Shown here piece by piece: positions 27,786 to 38,710 of a stretch of 64,000 bases of DNA (position 1 is its first letter; every line of letters starts with the position of its first letter). Below the pieces are notes generated by a model that was given only the letters and a program-made list of their open reading frames with translations, was not told the origin of the DNA and made no database searches. The stretch comes from Synechococcus lacustris (lineage in GTDB: Bacteria > Cyanobacteriota > Cyanobacteriia > PCC-6307 > Cyanobiaceae): NCBI GenBank assembly GCA_903943975.1, contig CAJAQB010000014.1:62001-126000 (forward strand), in the 5' to 3' direction. Made by a program: the position numbers and the translations under genes.

Positions 27786-29855
27786 TTAGTCATCTTCTGT
27801 GCTGATCACTTCCCCGTTGAAAAACTCTGCCAGCCTTTGGGCTTGTACCTGCAAGCCATTGCTTGATTGACGGGGAATTAATTGGCCAATGCTGGCTGGA
27901 GTGGTGTTGGCGGGGTTGGAGGTTTCAGCGCTGGCGGCTGGGGGGGCAGTAAGCATCGTCCCTGGTTGCGGTGCAGCCGGTGCTGGAGCTGGAGTTGGGC
28001 TGGCTGCCATTGGGGTTGCCAAGGTTCCCGCAGAAAATGTTGGCGCAGCAGTTGCTTGAGAAATAATTTGTTGAGCAGCAGTTGTGGGGGGAATGGTTGT
28101 GGCGGGATTTGGCGATGCCGCTGCTGCCGGTTGCTTGGCTTCCGGTTGCTTGGCTTCCGCTTGCTGGCTAGTTGTGTTGCCGGTTTCCAACACCACCTGA
28201 CGGTGTTGCCCTAAGGCCCGTTCGGCGGCCTGTTCCAACAGGGGCAGTCGGCTTTGCACCATCGCCACCCAGTTGGGGGCCACCCGCACCACGGCCCGTT
28301 GGGCATCTAGGCGCACCAGTTCCGCCTGCTGGGAGAGCAACATGCGGGTGGAAGGTAGTTCGAGGCTGGCCAGGATCTGTTGCCAAAGTTCGGCGAGATT
28401 GGTGCCGGTGCCGGTGCCGGTGCCGGTGCCGGTGGTGTCGGTGGTGGCGGTGGCGGCTGCGGCGGCAGCTGGGCTGTTTGTGGGAGCTGTGCTGTTTGTG
28501 GGAGCTGGGCTGGAGGTTGGTGTTGGGGTGGTGCTGGAAGTGCGACCGATTGTTGAAATCAAACTGTTGGTTTGAGGTGGATCTGATCGGCTTCCAGGTA
28601 CGGGATTTACTGCTTCATTTGCAATTACCCCTGGGTTTGCAGCTGCCCTTGCATTCGCAACTATTCCTGGATTCGCAACTACCCCTGGATTTGGCTCTGC
28701 CCGAGGCGCCGGGGCGGTTGTGCCGACTGTTGTTGCTGCTGGATTGGCGTTCTGTACGGCCTGTACAGGTTCCGCCAATAGCCCCAGCAGTAATACCTCC
28801 AGCCAGAGCCGCGGCTGGGCGCTTTGGCGCAGCTGGCCTTCGCTGCCCCGCAACTGCTGCTGCCAGCGCAGTAATTTCTCCCGCCCCAGCCCCTGGGCCA
28901 GGGGGGGCAGGGCGTCGCGGCTGGCGGGGGAAAAGCCAGTTAGCTCCAATTGGTTGGGCGCCACCAGGGCCAGGCAGAGATCGCGCAGCAACCCCGCCAA
29001 CCCCTGCAGCACCGAGGAAGGTTCCCGCCCCCGGTCGAGCAGCTCCCGACAACCCTGGAGCAGGGCCAAGGGGTCCGCGGCCACCAGAGATTGGGCCAGA
29101 TGTATTAATTCCTGTTCCGGCACCGCCCCCAGCAGTTCCCACACCGCCTCCGGCTCCACCGGCGGTGGCAGCAGGCTGAGCTGATCCAGCAGGCTTTCGG
29201 CATCCCGCAGGCCCCCCTGGGCCAGCTGGGCCACCAGGTGCAAGGCAGCGGCACTGATCTCGATGTTTTCTTCGCCGGCAATCCAGCTGAGGTGACCCTC
29301 CAGGGCCCCCAGGGGAATCCGCCGGAAATCAAAGCGCTGGCAACGGCTCAGGATCGTTGGCAGCACCCGCTGGGGATCGGTGGTGGCCAGCACAAACACC
29401 ACATGGGGGGGTGGTTCCTCCAGGGTCTTGAGCAGGGCGTTGAAGGCGGCGGTGGAGAGCATGTGGCATTCGTCCACCACATACACCTTCCAGCGGGCCT
29501 GCACCGGGGCAAAGCGGGAGCGTTCGATCAGGTCGCGGATGTTGTCTACGCCGGTGTTGGAGGCGGCGTCGATTTCGATCACATCCAGGGCAGCCCCGGC
29601 ACTGATCGAGCGGCACAGCTCACATTTGCCGCAGGGTTCCGGGGTGGGCCCCTCGCTACTCAAACAATTGAGTGAACGGGCGAGGATCCGGGCACTGGAG
29701 GTTTTGCCGGTGCCGCGGGGGCCGCTGAACAGATAGGCCGGGGCGATTCGATCCCTGAGCAGGGCATTGCTGAGCGTGGCGGCGATGGCCTCCTGGCCCA
29801 CAAGTTGGTCAAACCGTTGGGGTCTGTACTTGTGGTGTAGGGGTTCATAGGCCAT
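27786..29855 (-). CDS. dnaX: DNA polymerase III subunit gamma/tau
   Basis: YRPQRFDQLVGQEAI, FSGPRGTGKTSSARILA; long low-complexity linker. Confidence 0.97.
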   Translation of the reverse strand: MAYEPLHHKYRPQRFDQLVGQEAIAATLSNALLRDRIAPAYLFSGPRGTGKTSSARILARSLNCLSSEGPTPEPCGKCELCRSISAGAALDVIEIDAASNTGVDNIRDLIERSRFAPVQARWKVYVVDECHMLSTAAFNALLKTLEEPPPHVVFVLATTDPQRVLPTILSRCQRFDFRRIPLGALEGHLSWIAGEENIEISAAALHLVAQLAQGGLRDAESLLDQLSLLPPPVEPEAVWELLGAVPEQELIHLAQSLVAADPLALLQGCRELLDRGREPSSVLQGLAGLLRDLCLALVAPNQLELTGFSPASRDALPPLAQGLGREKLLRWQQQLRGSEGQLRQSAQPRLWLEVLLLGLLAEPVQAVQNANPAATTVGTTAPAPRAEPNPGVVANPGIVANARAAANPGVIANEAVNPVPGSRSDPPQTNSLISTIGRTSSTTPTPTSSPAPTNSTAPTNSPAAAAAATATTDTTGTGTGTGTGTNLAELWQQILASLELPSTRMLLSQQAELVRLDAQRAVVRVAPNWVAMVQSRLPLLEQAAERALGQHRQVVLETGNTTSQQAEAKQPEAKQPAAAASPNPATTIPPTTAAQQIISQATAAPTFSAGTLATPMAASPTPAPAPAAPQPGTMLTAPPAASAETSNPANTTPASIGQLIPRQSSNGLQVQAQRLAEFFNGEVISTEDD
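28401..28434. repeat. (GGTGCC)n hexamer microsatellite in dnaX linker
   Basis: ggtgccggtgccggtgccggtgccggtgccggtg, encoding TGTGTGTGT. Confidence 0.95.
28743..28779. repeat. GTACGGnCYGTAC palindromic element, copy B, within dnaX
   Basis: ATTGGCGTTCTGTACGGCCTGTACAGGTTCCGCCAAT. Confidence 0.7.
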
Positions 29856-29864
29856 GGGCCGAGG

Positions 29865-30560
29865 CTACTCAGACCTGGGTGCTTCCCCCAGCAGTCGCTG
29901 CAGGCGGTCCTCCAGTTCCTGCACCGCCGCCAGTTGATCCGCCAGGGTTTGGGCGGCCAGCCGGTGGGGTTGCCTTTCCTCCAGGGCCCTTTGGGCCAAG
30001 CTGTCTTTACCTTCCCGCACGGCATCGGCGGCCGCCTTCCACCAGCTTTCCGTTTGCTGAAGTTCCCGCTCCAAGCGCGCCTGGAGCCGTTGGCGGAGGC
30101 CCTCCAGTTCCGCCAGGCTGCGTTTGGCCAGCCCCAGCCCCTTGGTCATGGTGAGACCTTGCTGCAACAGCACCCGCAATACGGCTAGGGCCGCCGCCGG
30201 CAACAGTTGCCCCAGGGCCAGGGCGCCGAGGGCACCACTGCCTAGGGCCTGTTCCACCTGGCCACTGCGGTGCTTGCCGGTTTTGCACCACACGGCGAAG
30301 TGTTCGCAGTTGTTAAACAGCAGGTTGTAGCGCTGCTCGCCGATGCGACCCATGGCCCGCCGCAGGGTTTGGCCGGGGGCATCGGCCTGGGGATAGCCCA
30401 CCACCAGGGGTTGTTCGCCGCGGCAAAACTCCAGCAGCGGGCTGCGCAGGATCTCTTGGCCCTCCAGGTAATGGGCCACGGTGCCATCGCCCAGGTCGAT
30501 GCCGTGGTGCATGAACAGGCCGTGGCGCCGGGGTACCTGTAGGTGATCGGCCGTGGCCAT
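29865..30560 (-). CDS. LRAT/NlpC-P60-like acyltransferase-fold protein
   Basis: HHGIDLGDGTVAHYL ... FNNCEHFAVWCKTG motif. Confidence 0.75.
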   Translation of the reverse strand: MATADHLQVPRRHGLFMHHGIDLGDGTVAHYLEGQEILRSPLLEFCRGEQPLVVGYPQADAPGQTLRRAMGRIGEQRYNLLFNNCEHFAVWCKTGKHRSGQVEQALGSGALGALALGQLLPAAALAVLRVLLQQGLTMTKGLGLAKRSLAELEGLRQRLQARLERELQQTESWWKAAADAVREGKDSLAQRALEERQPHRLAAQTLADQLAAVQELEDRLQRLLGEAPRSE

Positions 30561-30564
30561 GGCC

Positions 30565-31914
30565 TCAGGCGGTTTCCTTTTGCTCGAGGCTGGTGGGGTG
30601 GGCCAACACCTTGGGGCCGTGCCGTTCCTCCACCATTTCCTGGGTCACCACAAACTTGTGCACGTCATCGCGGTTGGGCAGGTCGTACATCAGGTCGAGC
30701 ATCAGTTCCTCAACAATGCCGCGCAGGGCCCGGGCGCCGGTTTTGCGGCGGTGGGCCTCCCGGGCGATGGCCCGCACGGCCTCCGGTTGGAATTCCAGTC
30801 GCACGCTGTCCATCGACAGCAGGGTTTGGAATTGCTTGATCAGGGCATCGCGGGGTTCGGTGAGGATTGCCTCCAGGGCGTCCTCATCGAGGGGTTCGAG
30901 CACGGCGCTCACCGGCATGCGGCCGATGAACTCAGGGATTAGGCCGTAGCGCACCAGGTCGTCGGCCTCCAGGTGGCGGAGCACATGGCTGCTTTCCGGT
31001 TCCTTGTGGCGGCTGCGGCCGCGGCTGTCGGCCTGCACGAAGCCGATCGAATTGCGGCCTAGGCGTTTCTGGATGATGTCTTCCAGACCCACGAAGGCGC
31101 CACCGCAGATAAACAGGATCTGGCTGGTGTCGATCTGGATGCAGTCTTGGTAGGGGTGCTTGCGGCCCCCCTGGGGGGGCACGTTGGCCACGGTGCCCTC
31201 CAGCAGCTTCAGCAGCGCCTGCTGCACCCCCTCCCCCGACACATCACGGGTGATCGAAGGGTTTTCGCTCTTGCGGGCGATTTTGTCGATTTCGTCGATG
31301 TAGATGATGCCGCGCTGGGCTTGCTCCACATCCATGTCGGCCTTCTGCAGCAGCCGCAGCAGGATGTTTTCCACGTCTTCCCCCACATAACCGGCTTCGG
31401 TGAGGGTGGTGGCATCGGCCACGGCGAAGGGCACCGCCAGCATTTCGGCCAGGGTTTGGGCCAAGAGGGTCTTGCCGCAGCCGGTGGGGCCGATCAGCAG
31501 GATGTTGGACTTGTGCAAACGGGTGGCGTTTTCGTCGTGTTCCCCCTTGCCGTCGCCCTGCCAGGCCAGGCGTTTGTAGTGGTTGTAAACCGCCACCGAC
31601 AGCACCTTTTTCGCCTCGTTTTGGCCCACCACCTGGCTGTCTAGGAAGTTTTTGATCTCCTGGGGTTTAGGGATGGTGGCCAGGGTGGGGGCTGGCTTAG
31701 GTGCTTTTTTGCTGGGGGTCGCCTTGCGGCTGGTTTCGCTGGTTGCTCGGCCGCTGCCGCCATGGCCCTCTACGAGTTCCTCGTCGAGGATCTCGTTGCA
31801 GAGATCAATGCACTCATCGCAGATGTAGACCCCTGGTCCTGCGATCAGCTTGCGCACCTGTTCCTGGGACTTGCCGCAGAACGAGCACTTCAGGTGGGCA
31901 TCGAATTTGGCCAT
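30565..31914 (-). CDS. clpX: ATP-dependent Clp protease ATPase subunit ClpX
   Basis: [26 protein letters not shown] zinc domain; [16 protein letters not shown]. Confidence 0.98.
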   Translation of the reverse strand: MAKFDAHLKCSFCGKSQEQVRKLIAGPGVYICDECIDLCNEILDEELVEGHGGSGRATSETSRKATPSKKAPKPAPTLATIPKPQEIKNFLDSQVVGQNEAKKVLSVAVYNHYKRLAWQGDGKGEHDENATRLHKSNILLIGPTGCGKTLLAQTLAEMLAVPFAVADATTLTEAGYVGEDVENILLRLLQKADMDVEQAQRGIIYIDEIDKIARKSENPSITRDVSGEGVQQALLKLLEGTVANVPPQGGRKHPYQDCIQIDTSQILFICGGAFVGLEDIIQKRLGRNSIGFVQADSRGRSRHKEPESSHVLRHLEADDLVRYGLIPEFIGRMPVSAVLEPLDEDALEAILTEPRDALIKQFQTLLSMDSVRLEFQPEAVRAIAREAHRRKTGARALRGIVEELMLDLMYDLPNRDDVHKFVVTQEMVEERHGPKVLAHPTSLEQKETA

Positions 31915-31997
31915 CGCCTGCTGCGGGGTGCCTCAACTTCAAGGATCGGCCGTAAAAGCCTTTCCGTCACCCCCCACTAGGGGGGGTTATTGGATTG

Positions 31998-32714
31998 TCA
32001 GTCGCGTACGACACGATCAATCAAACCGTAGGTCACTGCTTCGTCTGGCGAAAGAAAGTAGTCCCTGTCTGTGTCTTCAGCCACTTTCTCCAGGGATTGA
32101 CCCGTGTGCTCGGCCATCAAACCGTTGAGGGTGTCTTTCAAGTAAAGAATTTCTTTGGCCTGGATTTCAATGTCTACGGCCTGGCCCTGGGCTCCGCCCA
32201 TGGGCTGGTGGATCATGATCCGGGCATTGGGCAGGGCTAGGCGCTTGCCTTTGGCGCCCCCACACAGCAAAAAGGCGCCCATGCTGGCGGCGAGGCCGTA
32301 GCAGATGGTCACCACATTTGGGCTCACCTGCTGCATGGTGTCGTAGATGGCCAGGCCGGCGGTAACCGAGCCCCCCGGCGAATTCACGTAGATCTGAATG
32401 TCCTTTTCGGGGTCTTCAGCCTCGAGAAACAGCAGCTGGGCCACGATCGCGTCGGCGACGGCATCGTCGATGCCGGTGCCCAGAAAGATGATCCGTTCCC
32501 GCAGCAGGCGGGAATAGATGTCAAAGGCGCGATCCCCCCGGCCCGATTGCTCCACCACCGTGGGCACCATTGAGTTCTGCCAGTGGCTGTGGACCGGGTG
32601 GGGACGGAGGGCGTCAATCACGGGCAGGGGGACAGGCGTGCGGTAAGTGGAACTCAATCTATGGGCTGCTGTCAGTGGGCTGCTGTTAGTCGCTGGCCGC
32701 AGCGGCATCAGCAT
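31998..32714 (-). CDS. clpP: ClpP protease subunit
   Basis: [32 protein letters not shown]; start uncertain. Confidence 0.96.
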   Translation of the reverse strand: MLMPLRPATNSSPLTAAHRLSSTYRTPVPLPVIDALRPHPVHSHWQNSMVPTVVEQSGRGDRAFDIYSRLLRERIIFLGTGIDDAVADAIVAQLLFLEAEDPEKDIQIYVNSPGGSVTAGLAIYDTMQQVSPNVVTICYGLAASMGAFLLCGGAKGKRLALPNARIMIHQPMGGAQGQAVDIEIQAKEILYLKDTLNGLMAEHTGQSLEKVAEDTDRDYFLSPDEAVTYGLIDRVVRD

Positions 32715-34131
32715 CGCCAGCTGGGGCAGGGTCTGCCGCTTTGGCTTTGGCCTTTGGCTTGGCCTTGGCTTTGGCTGCGGGCTTGGCTTCGGGGTTTTCT
32801 GCCTCCAGCGCCGCTGGCGCAGCGGCTATGGCCACGGTGCTGTGGGCCTCCAGAAACTCAAACAGCTTTTCCTTCAGCAGGTCTTCGGCCACGGCGGCCT
32901 GCAGCCGGGCGGGGTCGATGCGGTTGGTGTCGCTGAGGCCGCGGCTCACTTCCTTGAGCTTGGTGGCCAGCTCCTGGTCATCGAGGCTGATCGCCTCTGC
33001 CTTGGCCAGGGCCTGGAGGGCGAGGCTGCGGCGCAGCCGTTCCTCCGCTTCAGCGCGGGAGCCTTGGGCCAGGTTGCGCACCACATCAGGGGTAAAAAGT
33101 TTCTTGATGTCGAGCCCCTGCTGGGCCATCTGGGAGGCGGTTTCCTGCAGCAGCACGTTCACCTCCTCGCGGATCAGGCTTTCGGGCAGTTCCACCTCCA
33201 GTTCAGCCACCAGCGCCTTGAGCAGCGCCTCCTGGCGATTGCTGCGCTGGCGCCGCTCGGCGTCCTGCTTCAGCCGTTCCTCCAATTGCTGGCGCAGTTC
33301 GGCGATCGTCTTGCTGTCACTGGCCTGCTGGGCAAAGGCATCGTCTAGCTCCGGCAGTTCGCGGCCCTTGAGGTCATTGAGGGTGATGGCGAAGCTGGCG
33401 CCGCGGCCGCGGCAGGTTTCCTCGGGATAGTCGTCTGGGAACTGGCAGTTCACCTGGCGTTCTTCGTCCAGCTTCATGCCAACGATCCCTTCCACAAAGC
33501 CAGGGATCATCCGGCCATCTTCCAGTTCCACCTCAAGGCTTTCGGCGCTGCCGCCGCTGATCGGCTCCTTGCTGTCGCTGAAGCTGCCGCTGAAGCTCAC
33601 CACAGCCACATCGCCGAGGGCGGCGGCCCGGTCGGCCACGGGCACCAGGGTGGCCATTTGGCGGCGGGATTTTTCGAGCAATTCATCCACCTGGGCGGGG
33701 TCAAACTCCACGGCCTCGGCTTCGGCCTTCAGCCCCTTGGTGGTTTTCAGCGATGGACTCGGGGCCACGTCCAGTTCCAGGCTGAGCAGCAGCTCCTGGC
33801 CGGGTTCAAAGGCGGCGAGCAGGCTGTCAAAGCCACCACGCAGTTCCGGTTGACCGATGGCCTCCAGCTGCTCCTGGGCCACGGCATCACGGAAGACGCT
33901 GTCCACCAGTTCTTCCAGGGCAGTGGCCTTCACCCGCAGGGGGCCGATCTGTTGCAGCAGCACCGGCCGCGGCACTTTGCCCTTGCGGAAGCCGGGCAGC
34001 TTGATGGTGCGGCTCAGTTTTTCGAGGGCGGCGTCATAGGAGGCTTGGCTGCGGTCGGCGGGCACCCCCACCTCCAGGGCCAGGCGACTGCCAGGGCGGG
34101 TGGAGGTGGTGACCTTCAGGGTCGTACTCAT
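32686..34131 (-). CDS. tig: Trigger factor
   Basis: [20 protein letters not shown] PPIase domain; upstream of clpP-clpX. Confidence 0.95.
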   Translation of the reverse strand: MSTTLKVTTSTRPGSRLALEVGVPADRSQASYDAALEKLSRTIKLPGFRKGKVPRPVLLQQIGPLRVKATALEELVDSVFRDAVAQEQLEAIGQPELRGGFDSLLAAFEPGQELLLSLELDVAPSPSLKTTKGLKAEAEAVEFDPAQVDELLEKSRRQMATLVPVADRAAALGDVAVVSFSGSFSDSKEPISGGSAESLEVELEDGRMIPGFVEGIVGMKLDEERQVNCQFPDDYPEETCRGRGASFAITLNDLKGRELPELDDAFAQQASDSKTIAELRQQLEERLKQDAERRQRSNRQEALLKALVAELEVELPESLIREEVNVLLQETASQMAQQGLDIKKLFTPDVVRNLAQGSRAEAEERLRRSLALQALAKAEAISLDDQELATKLKEVSRGLSDTNRIDPARLQAAVAEDLLKEKLFEFLEAHSTVAIAAAPAALEAENPEAKPAAKAKAKPKAKAKAADPAPAGDADAAAASD

Positions 34132-34300
34132 CGGCGGCGATCCGGTAGCAAGCCCGCGATCCTAGAAAGCGATGGTTCACCCCCCTAGGTGGCGCCCAGC
34201 ACGTATTGTTATTTCGGCAGAAGCACGTAGGGATATTTTCCAAGTTCAAGTTCAGCGGCTTCAGCCGCCGAGCTTCCACAGTTGACCCCATCTCGTTTCC

Positions 34301-35332
34301 TTGACTCCCGTTTCCGCGGCAGAGCCGCAGACCGTTGCCATCCTTGGAGCCACAGGCGCTGTGGGTCAGGAACTGCTGGCCCTGCTGGAGGAGCGCCGCT
34401 TTCCGATTAAGGAACTGCGGCTGCTGGCTTCCCCCCGCTCGGCCGGTGTAAGCCAGCAGTGGCGCGGCCAGTCGCTGCAGGTGCAGCCGGTGGGGGCTTC
34501 CTCTTTTGAGGGCGTTGATTTGGTGCTGGCCTCCGCCGGTGGTTCGGTGTCGAAGCAATGGGCGCCGGTGGCGGTGGCCCAGGGGGCGGTGGTGATCGAC
34601 AACTCCAGCGCCTTCCGCATGGATCCCGAGGTGCCGCTGGTGGTGCCCGAGGTGAACCCCGAAGCGGCCTTTAGCCACCGGGGCGTGATCGCCAATCCCA
34701 ACTGCACCACGATCCTGCTCACCCTGGCCCTGGCGCCCCTGGCGGCCCGGCGGCCCCTGCGGCGGGTGGTGGTGAGCACCTACCAGTCGGCCAGTGGTGC
34801 CGGCGCCCGGGCGATGGAGGAATTGCGCCAGCTCAGCCGCACGGTGCTGGATGGCGGCGAACCGGTGAGTGAGGTGCTGCCCCATTCGCTTGCTTTCAAT
34901 CTTTTCCTGCACAACTCGCCGCTGCAGGCCAATGGCTATTGCGAAGAGGAGCTGAAGATGCTCAACGAAACCCGCAAGATCATGAATTTGCCTGGCTTGC
35001 GGCTGTCGGCCACCTGTGTGCGGGTGCCGGTGCTGCGGGCCCATTCCGAAGCGGTAAATATTGAATTCGAGGAGCCCTTCCCGGTGGCGGAGGCCCGGGC
35101 CCTCTTGGCGGTGGCCCCGGGGGTGGAGCTGCTGGAAAACTTCGAAACCAACCGCTTCCCGATGCCCACGGATGTGACCGGCCGTGATCCGGTGGCGGTG
35201 GGTCGGATTCGCCAAGACCTCAGTGACCCCAATGCCCTGGAGCTCTGGCTCTGTGGGGATCAAATTCGCAAGGGGGCAGCCCTGAATGCGGTGCAGATCG
35301 CTGAGCTGTTGTTGCAGGGGCAACGGCCATGA
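34301..35332 (+). CDS. asd: Aspartate-semialdehyde dehydrogenase
   Basis: [36 protein letters not shown]. Confidence 0.97.
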   Translation: MTPVSAAEPQTVAILGATGAVGQELLALLEERRFPIKELRLLASPRSAGVSQQWRGQSLQVQPVGASSFEGVDLVLASAGGSVSKQWAPVAVAQGAVVIDNSSAFRMDPEVPLVVPEVNPEAAFSHRGVIANPNCTTILLTLALAPLAARRPLRRVVVSTYQSASGAGARAMEELRQLSRTVLDGGEPVSEVLPHSLAFNLFLHNSPLQANGYCEEELKMLNETRKIMNLPGLRLSATCVRVPVLRAHSEAVNIEFEEPFPVAEARALLAVAPGVELLENFETNRFPMPTDVTGRDPVAVGRIRQDLSDPNALELWLCGDQIRKGAALNAVQIAELLLQGQRP

Positions 35333-36225
35333 GCGCTAGCCCCACCCCCTTCGGCCGCTTGGTTACGGCGATGGTTACCCCCTTTGCCGCCGACGGCGGC
35401 GTCGATCTGGCCCTGGCCTCCCGCTTGGCCACTCACCTGGTGGAGCAGGGGTCCGATGCCCTGGTGGTTTGTGGCACCACCGGCGAATCCCCCACCCTCA
35501 CCTGGGATGAACAGCACGCTTTGCTGCTGGCGGTGAAGCGGGCGGTGGCGGGCAAGGCCCTGGTGCTGGCTGGCACCGGCAGCAACAGCACCGCCGAGGC
35601 GGTGGAAGCCACCCGCCAGGCGGCGGCCCTGGGGGCCGATGGGGCCCTGGTGGTGGTGCCTTACTACAACAAGCCGCCCCAGGAGGGTCTGGAGGCCCAT
35701 TTCCGGGCGGTGGCGCTGGCGGCACCTGAGCTGCCGCTGATGCTTTACAACGTTCCCGGCCGCACCGGCTGCAGCCTGGCGGCCGCAACCACAGCCCGAC
35801 TGCTGGATTGCCCCAACGTGGTGGCCTTCAAGGCCGCCAGCGGCAGCACCGAAGAGGTAAGTGCCCTGCGGGCCGCCTGTGGCACCCAGCTGGCCATCTA
35901 CAGCGGCGATGACTCGCTCACCCTGCCCATGCTGGCCCTGGGGGCCGTGGGGGTGGTGAGCGTGGCCAGCCATCTGGTGGGCCCCGAGCTGCGCCAGATG
36001 ATTCAGCACTTCTTCGCCGGTGAGCCCCACCAGGCCCTGGCCCTGCACGAACGCCTCTTGCCGCTGATGAAGGGCCTGTTCTGCACCAGTAATCCGATCC
36101 CCGTGAAAGCGGCCCTTGAGCTCGAAGGTTGGCCCGTGGGTGCGGCCCGTTTACCCCTCGTTCCTGCCGATACCAGCGTGCGTGAATCCCTAGCTGTTTT
36201 GCTCGCCGCCCTGCGTCCTACCTGA
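35329..36225 (+). CDS. dapA: 4-hydroxy-tetrahydrodipicolinate synthase
   Basis: [33 protein letters not shown]. Confidence 0.97.
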   Translation: MSASPTPFGRLVTAMVTPFAADGGVDLALASRLATHLVEQGSDALVVCGTTGESPTLTWDEQHALLLAVKRAVAGKALVLAGTGSNSTAEAVEATRQAAALGADGALVVVPYYNKPPQEGLEAHFRAVALAAPELPLMLYNVPGRTGCSLAAATTARLLDCPNVVAFKAASGSTEEVSALRAACGTQLAIYSGDDSLTLPMLALGAVGVVSVASHLVGPELRQMIQHFFAGEPHQALALHERLLPLMKGLFCTSNPIPVKAALELEGWPVGAARLPLVPADTSVRESLAVLLAALRPT

Positions 36226-36299
36226 ACGGATGGCGATGGGTAGCTCTGCTGCCGCATTGGGTTTACAGCTTCATTTATTCCTTTTTTTCTGATCTCTCC

Positions 36300-38228
36300 A
36301 TGGCTCCTAATAACGGTTCCCAGCCCAAGCAACCAACCCTGCGGGTGATTCCCCTGGGCGGATTGCATGAAATCGGTAAGAACACCTGTGTGTTCGAGTA
36401 CGGCGATGACCTGATGCTGGTGGATGCCGGCCTCGCCTTCCCCAGCGATGGCATGCATGGGGTCAATGTGGTGTTGCCAGACACCAGCTTCCTGCGGGAA
36501 AACCAGAAGCGAATTCGCGGCATGATCGTGACCCACGGCCACGAAGATCACATCGGTGGGATCCCCCACCACCTGAAGCATTTCAATATTCCGATCATCT
36601 ATGGTCCGCGGCTGGCCCTTTCTCTGCTTGAGGGAAAGATGGCTGAAGCCGGCGTGGCCGATCGCACCACCCTGCAAACGGTGGCCCCCCGCGATGTGGT
36701 GAAGATCGGCCAGCACTTCAAGGTGGAGTTTATCCGCAATACCCACTCGATTGCCGACAGCTACAGCCTGGCAATCACCACCCCGGTGGGGGTGGTGGTA
36801 TTCACCGGAGACTTCAAATTTGACCACACCCCGGTGGACGGCGAATATTTCGACATCCAGCGCATGGCCCACTACGGCGAACAGGGGGTGCTCTGCATGT
36901 TTAGTGACTCCACTAACGCTGAACTGCCTGGCTTCACCCCCTCCGAACGGTCGGTGTTCCCCAACCTTGATCGCCATGTGGCCACCGCCGAAGGCCGGGT
37001 GATTGTTACCACCTTCGCCAGCTCCGTGCACCGGGTGAGCATGATCCTTGAGCTGGCGCTCAAGCACGGCCGCAAGGTGGGTCTGCTCGGTCGTTCAATG
37101 CTGAATGTGATCGCCAAGGCGCGGGAACTGGGCTATATGCGTTGCCCCGATGATTTGTTTGTGCCGATCAAGCAGATCCGTGATCTGCCCGACCGCGAAA
37201 CACTGTTGTTGATGACTGGCAGCCAGGGGGAACCGTTGGCGGCGCTTAGTCGGATTTCCCGGGGTGAACATCCCCAGGTGCAGGTTAAATCCTCAGACAC
37301 GATCATCTTTTCGGCCAGCCCTATTCCTGGCAACACCATTTCCGTGGTCAACACCATTGACCGCCTGATGATGCTTGGCGCCAAGGTGGTGTATGGCAAG
37401 GGCGAGGGTATCCACGTTTCTGGCCATGGCAGCCAGGAGGATCAGAAATTGATGCTGGCCCTCACCCGCCCCAAATACTTTGTGCCGGTGCATGGTGAGC
37501 ACCGCATGTTGATGGCCCACTCGCGCACGGCCCAGTCGATGGGTGTGCCTGCGGATCACATGCTGATCATTGATAACGGCGATGTGGTGGAGCTCACCCC
37601 TGATTCAATCCGTAAGGGTGATCCGGTGAAGGCGGGCATTGAACTGCTGGATAACTCCCGCAACGGCATCGTTGATGCCCGGGTGCTTAAGGAACGGCAG
37701 CAGCTGGCCGTGGATGGGGTGGTGACCCTGCTGGCGGCGATCAGCACCGATGGCCTGATGGTGGCGCCGCCGCGGGTGAACCTGCGCGGGGTGGTGACCA
37801 CCGCTGAACCGCGCAAGATGTCGATGTGGGCCGAGCGTGAGATCGGCTGGGTGCTGGAAAACCGCTGGAACCAGCTGTCCCGCAACACCGGTGGCAAGGC
37901 CCCAGATGTGGATTGGGTGGGGGTGCAACGGGAGATTGAAGTGGGTCTGCAGCGGCGCCTACGCCGGGAACTGCAGGTGGAGCCCCTGATCATCTGTTTG
38001 GTGCAGCCCGCCCCCGCCGGCACCCCGGCCTTCAAGGCCCGTAATCCTGATGAGCGCCCTGCCGCCCCCCGCCAGGAACGGGAGCGGACCCCTGCGGCGG
38101 CGCCTGTGGCAGCCCCTGTCGCCGCCCCAGTGGCAGCCAGTGCGGCTCCCGCCAGCGCAGCAGTCACTGAGGAGCCCAGCCCCGAAGACACCCGCCAACG
38201 CCGCCGCCGCCCCAGCGCCGTCGCCTAG
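36300..38228 (+). CDS. rnj: Ribonuclease J
   Basis: VTHGHEDHIGGIPHHL; RNase J architecture; repetitive Ala/Pro/Val C-tail. Confidence 0.95.
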   Translation: MAPNNGSQPKQPTLRVIPLGGLHEIGKNTCVFEYGDDLMLVDAGLAFPSDGMHGVNVVLPDTSFLRENQKRIRGMIVTHGHEDHIGGIPHHLKHFNIPIIYGPRLALSLLEGKMAEAGVADRTTLQTVAPRDVVKIGQHFKVEFIRNTHSIADSYSLAITTPVGVVVFTGDFKFDHTPVDGEYFDIQRMAHYGEQGVLCMFSDSTNAELPGFTPSERSVFPNLDRHVATAEGRVIVTTFASSVHRVSMILELALKHGRKVGLLGRSMLNVIAKARELGYMRCPDDLFVPIKQIRDLPDRETLLLMTGSQGEPLAALSRISRGEHPQVQVKSSDTIIFSASPIPGNTISVVNTIDRLMMLGAKVVYGKGEGIHVSGHGSQEDQKLMLALTRPKYFVPVHGEHRMLMAHSRTAQSMGVPADHMLIIDNGDVVELTPDSIRKGDPVKAGIELLDNSRNGIVDARVLKERQQLAVDGVVTLLAAISTDGLMVAPPRVNLRGVVTTAEPRKMSMWAEREIGWVLENRWNQLSRNTGGKAPDVDWVGVQREIEVGLQRRLRRELQVEPLIICLVQPAPAGTPAFKARNPDERPAAPRQERERTPAAAPVAAPVAAPVAASAAPASAAVTEEPSPEDTRQRRRRPSAVA

Positions 38229-38710
38229 GGCTCCGGGCTGGTGAGGTCTACCCAGAGCCAGCCCCGGGCCAGCTCCGCTTCCTCCTCGGCCGTGGGGCTA
38301 GGGGTGGAATCAAGGAGGGGGATCGGCTCTGGCACAGGTTCCTCTGGCTCCTCCAGTTCCTCTGGTTCAGGGATGCTGGCGGCCAGCAAGGCTGCAGCCT
38401 CAGCCAAAGGTGTGCTGGCTGGGATGATCGGCCCCAGCCAGGGGGTGGCGGCCAGTGGTGCGGGCTCGCCGCACTGACTAAGGCCGTCCTCGGCCAGCTG
38501 CCGGTAGGGGCCATCCCCAGCCAAGCTCAGCAGCTGGCTGTAGCAACTGGCGGCCGCAGTTTTGTTCTCAAAGCCGAAGAACTGGATGTAGCCCCGCAAC
38601 AGCAGGGCGCGCAGGTCGTCGGGTTGCTCGTTTAGGTGCTCCTCCACCTGGCTGAGCGCCTCCTCAAAGCGCCGCTCCTGGTAGGCATTTTCTGCCGCCT
38701 CGTAGGTCAT
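38225..38710 (-). CDS. TPR-like protein
   Basis: YEAAENAYQERRFEEALSQVEEHLNEQPDDLRALLLRGY. Confidence 0.65.
   Translation of the reverse strand: MTYEAAENAYQERRFEEALSQVEEHLNEQPDDLRALLLRGYIQFFGFENKTAAASCYSQLLSLAGDGPYRQLAEDGLSQCGEPAPLAATPWLGPIIPASTPLAEAAALLAASIPEPEELEEPEEPVPEPIPLLDSTPSPTAEEEAELARGWLWVDLTSPEP

Noticed and set aside
28172-29179. 335-aa plus-strand ORF
   Set aside because: Antisense to dnaX; low-complexity Cys/Arg/Pro-rich product
34034-35323. 429-aa minus-strand ORF
   Set aside because: Antisense to asd, which has clear catalytic motifs
36003-37067. 354-aa minus-strand ORF
   Set aside because: Antisense to dapA/rnj
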